The notes below the pieces were generated by a model. It searched no databases, had not been told where the DNA came from, and was given only the letters and a program-made list of their open reading frames with translations. DNA of 64,000 nt from positions 141,685 through 205,684 of the forward strand of contig JAFTQW010000063.1 of NCBI GenBank assembly GCA_017462565.1, in the 5' to 3' direction. The position numbers were made by a program, and so were the translations under genes. This DNA is from Ruminococcus sp. (GTDB taxonomy: Bacteria; Bacillota; Clostridia; Oscillospirales; Ruminococcaceae). This document shows positions 25,238 to 32,877 of this stretch, piece after piece (the stretch's first letter is position 1; each line of letters starts with the position of its first letter).

Positions 25238-25291
25238 TGGTGCCGCTGACCGGACTTGAACCGGTACGGATGTTACTCCGAGGGATTTTAA
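25238..25291 (-). other. 3' fragment of a tRNA-Leu(UAA) gene: element attachment site
   Basis: On the minus strand the sequence reads as the 3' part of a class II tRNA: CTTAAAA anticodon loop (UAA), TCCCT stem half, CGGAGTAACATCCG variable arm, ACCGG-TTCAAGT-CCGGT T-arm, CAGCGGC acceptor half, A and CCA. The matching 5' acceptor (GCCGCTG), D-arm and 5' anticodon stem are missing; homology stops in the anticodon loop. This is what integration into a tRNA gene leaves at the far end of an element. Confidence 0.8.
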
Positions 25292-25320
25292 GATTTTAAA
25301 TCGGTGAAGTGTTTTAATTC

Positions 25321-25549
25321 CTTTTGTGGTCTTTTGTTCCCTTTTGTGCCCGATTTTCCGAGCTTTTTGAGTATCAAAAATTGAAAAACACCGAATTACC
25401 GAAGCTGTCAAGAATCATAAAAAACCATGTTTTTTGGTAGATTTTTGGTAGATTTGTGGTAGACGAAAGCCGATAACTTGACTTGGTAGACCTATGGTAG
25501 ACACACGAAATAAATTTAGTCCCCTGCGAAAAATGCCAATTTTGGTAGA
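25321..25549. repeat. Two phased direct-repeat arrays at the element end
   Basis: CTTTTGT occurs three times at exact 10-bp steps (25,321; 25,331; 25,341). TGGTAGA occurs six times (25,435; 25,446; 25,457; 25,484; 25,495; 25,543), with three of the five steps being 11 bp. One-turn spacing next to an attachment site suggests arm-type binding sites for a tyrosine recombinase or excisionase. The 25,292-25,921 gap holds these arrays and the hairpins below; no gene is convincing in it. Confidence 0.65.
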
Positions 25550-25677
25550 AGAAATTGGCACAAGGAATAGGAAATGTCTCGTGTATTTGCCACACAAGAA
25601 AATGATAATCTATTGTTACAGATAAAGCGGATTTGTGCTTTTGACCTCTAAAATCAAATCAAAAAATCAATCATTTG

Positions 25678-25753
25678 GCGGACGATGTTCCATATAATTG
25701 GAGCGTTGTCCGCTATTTTTATGCCTGAAAACCGAATACAGAGATAACGCTCC
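25678..25753 (+). promoter_or_regulatory. Competing hairpins upstream of the first element gene
   Basis: GCGGAC (25,678) pairs with GTCCGC (25,708-25,713), with an inner TCCA/TGGA, and is followed by TATTTTTAT as in a terminator. GGAGCGTT (25,700-25,707) lies within that hairpin and pairs equally well with AACGCTCC (25,746-25,753). The two folds exclude each other, as in an attenuator. A role in controlling the element operon is inferred. Confidence 0.45.
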
Positions 25754-25921
25754 TCAGCAATGGGGGGCATTTTTTATTGTCAAAACTTATGAATCCCAGA
25801 ATCACCATAAATATCAGGCTTGATAATCATAGCTACGCATTATTTTGCTGATGTATCACTTTATTACATTATATCATGTCTGCTGTTTTAATTAAGCAAA
25901 ATGAAAAATAGGAGGTTTTTT

Positions 25922-26176
25922 ATGTCTGAACGCCAGATCATCACGATCAGCGATGATAAGCTGTCCTGCGAAGCAACAGCTATACTGCTGAGAATGCTCA
26001 ATTTTCCCGATACGGACTATCATACCGCAGAGGAGCTTTGTCCTTTCTTTGAAAATGATTCTCTGAAAACTATCAGGAACGCTCTGAACGAACTTTACAA
26101 TGCAGGCTACCTCCGACGCAGCGGTAAGACCTATATGGTCAATAAGGTCAGGATCACACAAATGAAGCTCGCTTGA
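25922..26176 (+). CDS. Small winged-helix-like protein of the element
   Basis: The product (84 aa) has a helical N-terminus followed by LKTIRNALNELYNAGYLRRSGKTYMVNK. This is the recognition helix and wing of a winged helix-turn-helix. It probably binds DNA and regulates the element or helps its replication. No close family is recognised. A seven-codon upstream extension contains AGGAGG, so ATG at 25,922 is chosen. It is the first gene of the long plus-strand run, 24 bases before the next start. Confidence 0.7.
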   Translation: MSERQIITISDDKLSCEATAILLRMLNFPDTDYHTAEELCPFFENDSLKTIRNALNELYNAGYLRRSGKTYMVNKVRITQMKLA

Positions 26177-26200
26177 GCTGAAAACAGGAGGAAAATGGAT

Positions 26201-27235
26201 ATGTCTGCTAAAAAAATAAAAAAGGTCAAAACAACGCCATCATCGGTGTGCCGTGTCAATAAAAATGCAAACTATACAGTAATGAGCAACTATCATCTGC
26301 GGTCAACTAACCTCAGTCTGAAAGCAATCGGGCTTCTGAGTAAGGTTCTTTCTTTGCCGGAGAATTGGGATTACTCTATCTCAGGTCTGACAGCTATCTG
26401 CAAAGAGAAAGAAACAGCGATCAAGGCAGCATTGGACGAACTGAAGCATTGGGGTTACCTCACTGTGACTAAGCTGATGCCGAATGAAACGAAGAGCGGT
26501 CGTATAGAGTATGTCTATGACTTCTATGAGTATTCAGAAAAGGATTCGCCTGATGCAGACCGGGACGATGATGATACATACGATGAGGACGAAGAAACAT
26601 CCACTGCCGAAGTAAGCTCCATAAAAAAAGCTCCGCAAGGAGCAGAAAAACAAGGCATAGAAAATCTACCTCTTGAAATTCTACCCGTAGAAATTCAAGA
26701 GGTAGAAAATCAGGGACAAATAAATACTAAGAAGATAATAAAGAAAAATCAAATACTGAGTGATCAAGTATCTATCAATCAGTCCCACTCCGTCAGCGGA
26801 AAAGCTGTTGAAAATGATGAAAAACAGACAGACGGACGGATTGACGGATATATCTGCGAAAAAGAGATTTATACCGAAGTAGTGAAAAACAACATCGACT
26901 TTTCCTACTTTGCAGAATGGCTCGGTGATGAGGAAGAAGCTGAGGAGATCGTTCAGATGATCGTTCGGCGGATATGTTCCCGAAAGAAAACGGAGCGTAT
27001 CTGCGGACAGGACTTCCCCAGGGAAGTTGTCAAGTCCGCTATGCTAAAAGTTGATATAAACGTTCTTGAAAATGCTATTGAGCAGATGAAGCGTACAGAC
27101 AATGTGCGGAACTATGAGAGTTATCTTATCAGCACTCTGTTCAACGAAGCCAACGGCAAGCGTTTCAAGGAAAATGCTGAGGGTCGATGGGCTGAGTATG
27201 CTGTCAAGAGAGATTTTGGCGGTTATGATGACTGA
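26201..27235 (+). CDS. Replication-initiator-like winged-helix protein (DUF6017 type)
   Basis: The product (344 aa) has an N-terminal winged helix (about residues 20-100: LRSTNLSLKAIGLLSKVLSL ... AALDELKHWGYL) like RepA/DnaD-type initiators. An acidic linker rich in Asp/Glu follows. The C-terminal helical domain (about 230-335: IDFSYFAEWLGDEEEAEE ... YESYLISTLFNEANG) resembles DUF6017 of Firmicutes conjugative elements. A role in element replication or its control is inferred from family. AGGAGG is too close to ATG at 26,195 (3 bases) but well spaced for ATG at 26,201. Confidence 0.8.
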   Translation: MSAKKIKKVKTTPSSVCRVNKNANYTVMSNYHLRSTNLSLKAIGLLSKVLSLPENWDYSISGLTAICKEKETAIKAALDELKHWGYLTVTKLMPNETKSGRIEYVYDFYEYSEKDSPDADRDDDDTYDEDEETSTAEVSSIKKAPQGAEKQGIENLPLEILPVEIQEVENQGQINTKKIIKKNQILSDQVSINQSHSVSGKAVENDEKQTDGRIDGYICEKEIYTEVVKNNIDFSYFAEWLGDEEEAEEIVQMIVRRICSRKKTERICGQDFPREVVKSAMLKVDINVLENAIEQMKRTDNVRNYESYLISTLFNEANGKRFKENAEGRWAEYAVKRDFGGYDD

Positions 27236-27260
27236 ACGTTCCTGAGAGGAGGTGGTGGCT

Positions 27261-27296
27261 ATGGGAGCGGAGAAGAAACCGGACGTAGCTGCTTGA
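27261..27296 (+). CDS. Possible leader peptide, 11 codons
   Basis: AGGAGG at 27,248-27,253 is well spaced for ATG at 27,261, which opens only MGAEKKPDVAA before TGA. A strong ribosome site in front of so short a frame may mark a leader peptide or the remains of a lost gene. Confidence 0.3.
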   Translation: MGAEKKPDVAA

Positions 27297-27336
27297 AAGA
27301 CGGCAAATGAGCTTTTTTGAAAGGAAGGTGAAGATC

Positions 27337-27615
27337 ATGGCTAAGTCTATTCTGACACCGGAGGGCGATCTCGTCAACTACGATAACCTGATTGCGGTCA
27401 GCGTCGAAGTGCGTCCTGTCGGTGTCGATGAGGAGCATTCGGAAGATGAATACTGTATCGTTGGCACAGATGTGACCAACAAGGAAAATCTGCTGTATCA
27501 CTCGCCCGACTATGACAAGGTGATGAGTGTCCAGCGTGACATTACCCGTTGGCTCCAGAGTGAAGCGTTTTCCACTTTTGAGATGCCGACCGCAGACGAA
27601 GGCGGTGATGCGTAA
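27337..27615 (+). CDS. Hypothetical element protein
   Basis: The product (92 aa) is small, acidic and soluble, starting MAKSILTPEGDLVNYDNL. The family is not recognised beyond its recurrence-like place between the initiator and pcfB. GGAAGGTG precedes ATG at 27,337; an in-frame ATG ten codons earlier has no ribosome site. The last base of its stop codon overlaps the next start (ATG at 27,615), so translation is probably coupled with pcfB. Confidence 0.7.
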   Translation: MAKSILTPEGDLVNYDNLIAVSVEVRPVGVDEEHSEDEYCIVGTDVTNKENLLYHSPDYDKVMSVQRDITRWLQSEAFSTFEMPTADEGGDA

Positions 27616-28091
27616 TGCCGTCCGACTATGAGAACGGTGCGAAGAAAACCATTGACATTTCGATCAAGGCGGAGAAAATGACCGCTGATGTGCTGAAATC
27701 GGCATTGCAGGAGTTTATGTCGGGCAAGGCAGAGAAAAAAGGGCGAATGACCTATAAGCAGTTGCAGGCTAAGTCGCCGTCAAAGCTCGACAGCATTGAG
27801 GTTTCAGACCGAAATATCGGGGATTTCCTGAAAACCGCACGAAAATACGATGTGGATTTTGCTCTGAAAAGAGATAAAAGCACCTCGCCGCCTACCTATC
27901 ATGTTTTCTTTTCCGCTGCTAAGACAGAGGATTTCAAGAGGGCATTTTCGGAGTATGTCGGCAAGGACCAGTGCAAGACACCGAAGCGTGGTGAGTTCAC
28001 CCGTGAGAAGATGCAGCAGCAGGCTCAGAAACTCAGGAGCAAACCTCGAAAACAGAAACAGAGAGAAAAAACAAGGGAGAACAGACGATGA
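27615..28091 (+). CDS. pcfB: PcfB-family conjugation protein (DUF3801)
   Basis: The product (158 aa) has the PcfB/DUF3801 domain in its first 120 residues: TIDISIKAEKMTADVLKSAL, then MTYKQL, then FLKTARKYDVDFALKRDKST. The basic tail ends KQREKTRENRR. In characterised plasmids PcfB proteins work with the coupling protein as part of the relaxosome-secretion link. It lies just before the VirD4 gene, as usual. Its start overlaps the previous stop and its end overlaps the next small frame by four bases. Confidence 0.85.
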   Translation: MPSDYENGAKKTIDISIKAEKMTADVLKSALQEFMSGKAEKKGRMTYKQLQAKSPSKLDSIEVSDRNIGDFLKTARKYDVDFALKRDKSTSPPTYHVFFSAAKTEDFKRAFSEYVGKDQCKTPKRGEFTREKMQQQAQKLRSKPRKQKQREKTRENRR

Positions 28092-28228
28092 TCTACGGCT
28101 ATTTCATGCCTGTGCCCGTTCCACGGGCAAGGGACGATGATGATTTTACGGCGGTTTTTGATGCCGATACCAACAGAAAGGAAAGGTCTGCGAATTGCAG
28201 ATCGACACGAGAAAACTCAAAAAGCTGA
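28088..28228 (+). CDS. Small protein (46 aa) between pcfB and virD4
   Basis: ATG at 28,088 overlaps the pcfB stop in ATGA fashion and has AAGGGAGA upstream. The 46-residue frame starts MIYGYFMPVPVPRARDDDD and runs into the virD4 start region in another frame. No family is recognised and it has no membrane segment. Coupled start and ribosome site favour a real gene, but length alone proves nothing. Confidence 0.45.
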   Translation: MIYGYFMPVPVPRARDDDDFTAVFDADTNRKERSANCRSTRENSKS

Positions 28229-30264
28229 TCATCAAGGCTATCCCCTATGTAGCTTTCTCTTATGTGGGTAACCTGATTGGCTTTGCGTACCGAACCGCTG
28301 AGGGCGACGGCTTTCAGGAAAAGCTCCTGCCCTTCATTAGCAATCTCGGTGTGGCATTTGCAAGAATCATTCCCAGTTTACACCCGTTTGATATTCTTTT
28401 CGGCTTGGTTCTTGCGGGTGTAATGAGGCTCGTCCTCTATGTCAAGTCGAAAAACAGGAAGAAATTTCGCCAGGGTGAGGAGTACGGCTCTGCCGTATGG
28501 GGCGGTGAAAAGGATATTGAGCCGTATATGGACTTATCCTGCCCCGAAAACAATGTAATTCTCACAAAGACGGAATCTCTCACAATGGGCAAGCCCTCTG
28601 CACCGAAGTTTGCGAGAAATAAAAATATCCTCGTTATCGGTGGCTCAGGCTCAGGTAAGACACGATTTTTCGTAAAGCCGAACCTGATGCAGATGCACAG
28701 CAGCTACGTTGTTACCGATCCGAAAGGCACGGTGCTTGTGGAGTGCGGAAAGATGCTTGAACGGGGCCGCCCGAAACGTGTGAACGGAAAAATCGTGTAT
28801 CAGAAAACACATGATGGCAAGTACAAAAAGGACGATAAGGGAAAATATATCCCTGTTTATGAGCCGTACAAGATCAAGGTATTCAATACCATTGATTTTG
28901 CGAAGTCGATGCACTACAATCCGTTTGCATATATCAGCAGGAAGAACCGTGAGAAGGACATTCTGAAATTCGTGGAAGTGCTTATCAAAAACACTTCTTC
29001 CTCTCAGCAGCCGTCCGGCGATGATTTTTGGGTGAAAGCGGAGAAACTGCTCTATACTGCGTATATTTCCCTTATCTTTGCTATGTACCCCGAAGACGAA
29101 TGGAACTTTGAAACGTTGATCGACATGATCAACAATTCGGAGTGCCGTGAGGACGATGAGGAGTTCAAAAACAGCATTGACCTTGAATTTGAGATCGTGG
29201 AGTGCTGGCTAAACCATACAAACCACGATGATCCTGATGTAATGGCTGATTACGGTGATGTTTTTGAAGCTGAACCCGATGCCGAACAACGACGCTTGGG
29301 TGCATTTGCACTCAAACAATACAAGGCATATAAGCTCGCTGCTGGAAAAACGGCTAAGTCTATTTTAATTAGCTGTTCGACACGACTTGCGCCTTTTGCA
29401 ATAGATGAGGTTTTGGAGATCACCTCCTACGATGAGCTGCACCTTGACAAGCTCGGTGACGAGCTGAGTGCACTTTTTATAATCATCTCCGATACTGATG
29501 CCACTTTTAACTTCCTTGTGGCTATCATGTATTCCCAGCTATTCAACCTTTTGTGTACCAAAGCGGACAATTCAAAGGGCGGAAAGCTGACCTATCATGT
29601 ACGCTGTTTGTTAGATGAGTTTGCGAATATTGGCGAAATTCCGCAGTTTGAGAAGCTCATTGCGACGATCCGAAGCCGTGAAATCAGTGCGTCGATCATC
29701 TTGCAAGCTAAGAGCCAGCTAAAGGCTATTTATAAAGATAATGCAGATACGATTGAGGGCAACTGTGATACGATGCTGTTTTTGGGCGGTAAGGAGAAGT
29801 CCACGCTGAAAGAAATATCCGAAAGTCTCGGTAAGGAAACTATCGACAGTTTCAATACCTCTACCAACCGTGGACAATCGGAAAGCTACGGAATGAACTA
29901 TCAGAAGCTCGGAAAAGAGCTGAAATCTCAGGATGAACTGGCGGTCATGGACGGCGGTAAATGTATCTTGCAGGTGCGAGGAGTGCGTCCGTTCTTCTCG
30001 GACAAGTTTGATATTACCCGTCATAAGCAATACCATATGCTGTTAGATGATAATCCTGCGCAGGAGTTCAACATCGAAAACTATGTGAGTGACCGAAGAG
30101 AGATGCATTTGAAACTGCGCAGAGAAGAAAGTTTTATGGGATATGGTGTTGATATGACCAACGCCGGACAGGAAGTTACAACGGCATCAGCAACAGAAAC
30201 AGATACCGCTGATACTGCAATATCTGAGGAAACCGAAGAAAAAGAGATATATGTCGGCTTTTAA
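28195..30264 (+). CDS. virD4: Type IV coupling protein, VirD4/TraG family
   Basis: The product (689 aa) is the inner-membrane ATPase that feeds the relaxase-DNA complex to the secretion channel. Two membrane segments lie in the first 90 residues. Walker A is GGSGSGKTRFFVKPN (about residues 149-163), followed by VVTDPKGT. Walker B is LLDEFANIGEIP near 470, with IILQAKSQLKAIY as the TraD/VirD4 motif after it. The start is TTG at 28,195 behind AAAGGAAAGG; the next in-frame ATG would lose the first membrane helix. The C-terminus is acidic. Confidence 0.95.
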   Translation: MQIDTRKLKKLIIKAIPYVAFSYVGNLIGFAYRTAEGDGFQEKLLPFISNLGVAFARIIPSLHPFDILFGLVLAGVMRLVLYVKSKNRKKFRQGEEYGSAVWGGEKDIEPYMDLSCPENNVILTKTESLTMGKPSAPKFARNKNILVIGGSGSGKTRFFVKPNLMQMHSSYVVTDPKGTVLVECGKMLERGRPKRVNGKIVYQKTHDGKYKKDDKGKYIPVYEPYKIKVFNTIDFAKSMHYNPFAYISRKNREKDILKFVEVLIKNTSSSQQPSGDDFWVKAEKLLYTAYISLIFAMYPEDEWNFETLIDMINNSECREDDEEFKNSIDLEFEIVECWLNHTNHDDPDVMADYGDVFEAEPDAEQRRLGAFALKQYKAYKLAAGKTAKSILISCSTRLAPFAIDEVLEITSYDELHLDKLGDELSALFIIISDTDATFNFLVAIMYSQLFNLLCTKADNSKGGKLTYHVRCLLDEFANIGEIPQFEKLIATIRSREISASIILQAKSQLKAIYKDNADTIEGNCDTMLFLGGKEKSTLKEISESLGKETIDSFNTSTNRGQSESYGMNYQKLGKELKSQDELAVMDGGKCILQVRGVRPFFSDKFDITRHKQYHMLLDDNPAQEFNIENYVSDRREMHLKLRREESFMGYGVDMTNAGQEVTTASATETDTADTAISEETEEKEIYVGF

Positions 30265-30352
30265 CTCAGACAGTGAAGAAACCGAATAAAAAGAGAATCG
30301 GTTGAAGCTGCGGACAATTTTTACTTTATTTTTTGAGGGAGACTTTTTACCT

Positions 30353-30775
30353 ATGAACGAACTGAATATTTCTGCGGTCGATGCAACCGCAATGGAGACA
30401 GCAGCCACTACCTCTGCACCGAAGCACAAGTGGCTCTCTAAGCTCACCCGTGGTGCAAAGAAGGCAACCATGTTCTGCACAATCGCAGGCGTTATGGCAT
30501 CTGCCTGTGCAACTCAGGCATTCGCAGCAGGCACGGGTGCTGTTGATACTTCTTCTTTCATTTCTACTGCGTGTACCGTTCTCAAGAGCGTTATCTGCCT
30601 GATCGGTGCAGGCGTTGGTGTATGGGGCGTTGTAAACCTTCTTGAAGGTTACGGTAATGATAACCCCGGTGCTAAATCCCAGGGCATGAAGCAGCTCATG
30701 TCAGGTCTTGGTCTGATTCTCCTTGCAATCGTCCTTGTTCCTGTTCTTGAAACAATGATGACGGGCGCAATTTAA
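30353..30775 (+). CDS. Maff2-family pilin-like membrane protein, long N-terminus
   Basis: The product (140 aa) ends in the Maff2 core: two hydrophobic helices around VVNLLEGYGNDNPGAKSQGM (about residues 92-111). This is the small VirB2-like subunit of Firmicutes conjugation systems. The N-terminal 60 residues are unusual for Maff2: a basic stretch, then a signal-like helix ending CATQAFAAG, which suggests cleavage as in VirB2 propilins. ATG at 30,353 follows GAGGGAG; an in-frame ATG further upstream lacks a site. It lies between virD4 and the VirB6-like gene. Confidence 0.82.
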   Translation: MNELNISAVDATAMETAATTSAPKHKWLSKLTRGAKKATMFCTIAGVMASACATQAFAAGTGAVDTSSFISTACTVLKSVICLIGAGVGVWGVVNLLEGYGNDNPGAKSQGMKQLMSGLGLILLAIVLVPVLETMMTGAI

Positions 30776-30893
30776 GTGACGTTCTGACCTGAATATAAGC
30801 AGATTAGCTACATAGCGGTGGGTTTTGCATTGCAATAATGGGTTTTGGGTAAGCAATCTGCACTCTCAGATATGAAAGGGAGTGAAAATATAA

Positions 30894-31463
30894 ATGGCAA
30901 TAAATATCGGATATTTAACTGCCAATAAAACAAGTGCAGGAGATGAAGTGTACACTCCATTCTATGCGGTAGAGCCGTTAATGGAATTTCTGCCGAAAGA
31001 CAAGAAAATATGGTGCCCGTTCGATGAAGAATGGAGTGCGTTTTATCAGTATCTTACCGAACAGGGGTTTTATGTGGAACGAAGCAGCTTGAAAGATGAC
31101 AAGGATTTTTTTCACTTTGAGCCTGACGAATGGGATATTCTCGTAAGCAATCCCCCATTTTCTAAGAAGAATGAAGTCCTGAAACGAGCTTTTGCTTTTC
31201 AGAAGCCTTTTGCTCTGCTCTTGCCCGTGAACAGTATTCAGGGTAAGGCACGATACAAGATATTCAACAATGAGATTCAGATGCTTTGCTTTGATAGTCG
31301 GGTTGACTATCACACACAGCAGAATATGCTCTTTACAACAAAGGGCAATCATTTCGGATCTGCGTATTTTTGCAGAAACCTTCTCCCCACAAAACTGGAA
31401 TTACGTCAGCTTGTGAAATATGACAGACCATTGATGAATTCCTCGGAGAGGGGTGATGAATAA
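30894..31463 (+). CDS. Small N6-methyltransferase-like protein with NPPF motif
   Basis: The product (189 aa) carries the catalytic motif IV of N6-adenine methyltransferases as VSNPPFSKKNEVLKRAF (about residues 83-99). It is preceded by IWCPFDEEWSAFYQYL, which takes the place of motif I but lacks the usual FxGxG SAM loop. The shape resembles small phage-type adenine methyltransferases. It may modify element DNA during transfer, or it may only bind DNA. The stop abuts the VirB6-like start, so the genes are coupled. GAAAGGGAG precedes ATG. Confidence 0.65.
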   Translation: MAINIGYLTANKTSAGDEVYTPFYAVEPLMEFLPKDKKIWCPFDEEWSAFYQYLTEQGFYVERSSLKDDKDFFHFEPDEWDILVSNPPFSKKNEVLKRAFAFQKPFALLLPVNSIQGKARYKIFNNEIQMLCFDSRVDYHTQQNMLFTTKGNHFGSAYFCRNLLPTKLELRQLVKYDRPLMNSSERGDE

Positions 31464-32414
31464 ATGGGAGTAATCAGCGATGCGATTGATGCTTTGGAGG
31501 ATTGGTGCTGTGACTTATTCAAGGACGGCATAAAATCTCAGTTTGACGGAATTTCCGATCTTCTGACTGATACATTTGCTCAGACAACAGGTTCGGGAGC
31601 AAAGGGAAACCTTGTATCAAACTTTCTAACAAAGCACCCTGCTCAGTTTACGGGTACTGCCGGAAGTGCGCCGACAGGCTACGGAATTTGGGCAACTATC
31701 GAAACGCTCTGTAACAATGTTGTAGTCCCTATTGGAGGTTTCATTCTTACAGTCATCCTCTTGAATGAGCTTTGTCAAATGGTCATTCGGGGAAACAATT
31801 TCAAGGACTTCGACGATTCGATCTTTATAAAATGGATCATCAAAGCCTTATGCGGTGTAATACTTGTAGCCAACACATATTACATCGCTTCCGCACTATT
31901 TTCGTTTGGCACAAATGTATGCTCTAACGGACTTGCCACGCTGTTCGGCAGCGGTGACTATCTATCTAAAAGTCTTGCGATAAAGAAATCAGCTCTCAAT
32001 AGCTTAGGCTTGGGAGAACTGATGACGGTGTGGTTCATATCCCTTATTGTTCATCTGGGAGTGATGATACTTATTGTTGCAATCGTAATTACACTTGCAA
32101 GCCGTATCATCGAGGTGTTTATGTATCTCAGCATTGCACCTATTCCTATGGCAACAATGATGGACAGCGGAGAATGGGCGAGCATCGGTAAAAACTGGAT
32201 AAAGCAACTTTTAGCTCTTTCTTTCCAGGGTTTCTTTATCGTAGTCGCACTCGGTATCTTCAAAACGCTGTTTAGCAATATGATCGCTACGCTCAATTCA
32301 AGCAAGGACGGTGTGATAATGCAAATGGCAATGCTAATGGGATACACGGCAGCACTTATCTTTACCATTCTGCGTACAGGAGCTATCAGCAAAAGTGTGT
32401 TTAACGCACATTGA
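31464..32414 (+). CDS. VirB6/TrbL-like conjugation membrane protein
   Basis: The product (316 aa) is polytopic. A soluble start is followed by five or six membrane helices from about residue 85 to the end, such as WFISLIVHLGVMILIVAIVI and a last helix ending near FTILRTG. The motif APIPMATM between helices is typical of VirB6/TrbL channel proteins of Firmicutes elements. It should form part of the inner-membrane pore. It sits between the NPPF protein and PrgI, the standard order, and its last base pairs overlap a short in-frame extension of PrgI. Confidence 0.87.
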   Translation: MGVISDAIDALEDWCCDLFKDGIKSQFDGISDLLTDTFAQTTGSGAKGNLVSNFLTKHPAQFTGTAGSAPTGYGIWATIETLCNNVVVPIGGFILTVILLNELCQMVIRGNNFKDFDDSIFIKWIIKALCGVILVANTYYIASALFSFGTNVCSNGLATLFGSGDYLSKSLAIKKSALNSLGLGELMTVWFISLIVHLGVMILIVAIVITLASRIIEVFMYLSIAPIPMATMMDSGEWASIGKNWIKQLLALSFQGFFIVVALGIFKTLFSNMIATLNSSKDGVIMQMAMLMGYTAALIFTILRTGAISKSVFNAH

Positions 32415-32437
32415 CCTTGAACAAGATTGGAGGATTT

Positions 32438-32815
32438 ATGGCACATTATGTACAAATCCCTAAAGACCTGAACGACATCAAAGAGAAGTTCATTATGGGA
32501 TTTACCAAAAGACAGGTAATATGCTTTGGTATCGGTCTTGTTCTCGGAGCGCCTGTTTTCTTTCTGACGAAAACAGCTATAGGAATGTCCGGGGCGATAT
32601 TCGCTATGGGTGCAGTCGCTGCTCCTGCGATACTCTGTGGACTTTATAAGAAAAATGGTGTTTTCTTGGAAAAACAGGCAAAATATATGCGTGAATACTT
32701 TACAAGACCTCGAAAGCGGTATTACCGCACAACAAACATATTTGAGTGCTTTGAAAGGCATATCGAATACACAAGAATCAAGAAAAAGCTGAGAGATGCC
32801 GAAAGAAAAGGCTGA
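32438..32815 (+). CDS. prgI: PrgI-family conjugation protein (VirB3-like)
   Basis: The product (125 aa) starts MAHYVQIPKDLNDIKEKF, with two membrane helices at about residues 28-66 (QVICFGIGLVLGAPVFF and the next) and a basic C-terminus. PrgI proteins are the VirB3 equivalent that tethers VirB4. TTGGAGGATTT lies just before ATG at 32,438; a nine-codon upstream extension has no site of its own. virB4 follows 62 bases later. Confidence 0.9.
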   Translation: MAHYVQIPKDLNDIKEKFIMGFTKRQVICFGIGLVLGAPVFFLTKTAIGMSGAIFAMGAVAAPAILCGLYKKNGVFLEKQAKYMREYFTRPRKRYYRTTNIFECFERHIEYTRIKKKLRDAERKG

Positions 32816-32877
32816 TACGGCTTACTATATAGTACACTTTCGGTGTCTCCGCTTTTGAATACAAACGGAGGTTACCA

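Noticed and set aside
25321-25549. CRISPR-like array
   Set aside because: Units are only 7 bp and spacing is 10-11 bp or irregular; no spacers or cas genes.
25229-25597. Overlapping minus-strand open frames of 60-73 codons
   Set aside because: They run through the tRNA fragment and the phased repeat arrays, lack ribosome sites and have repeat-driven sequences.
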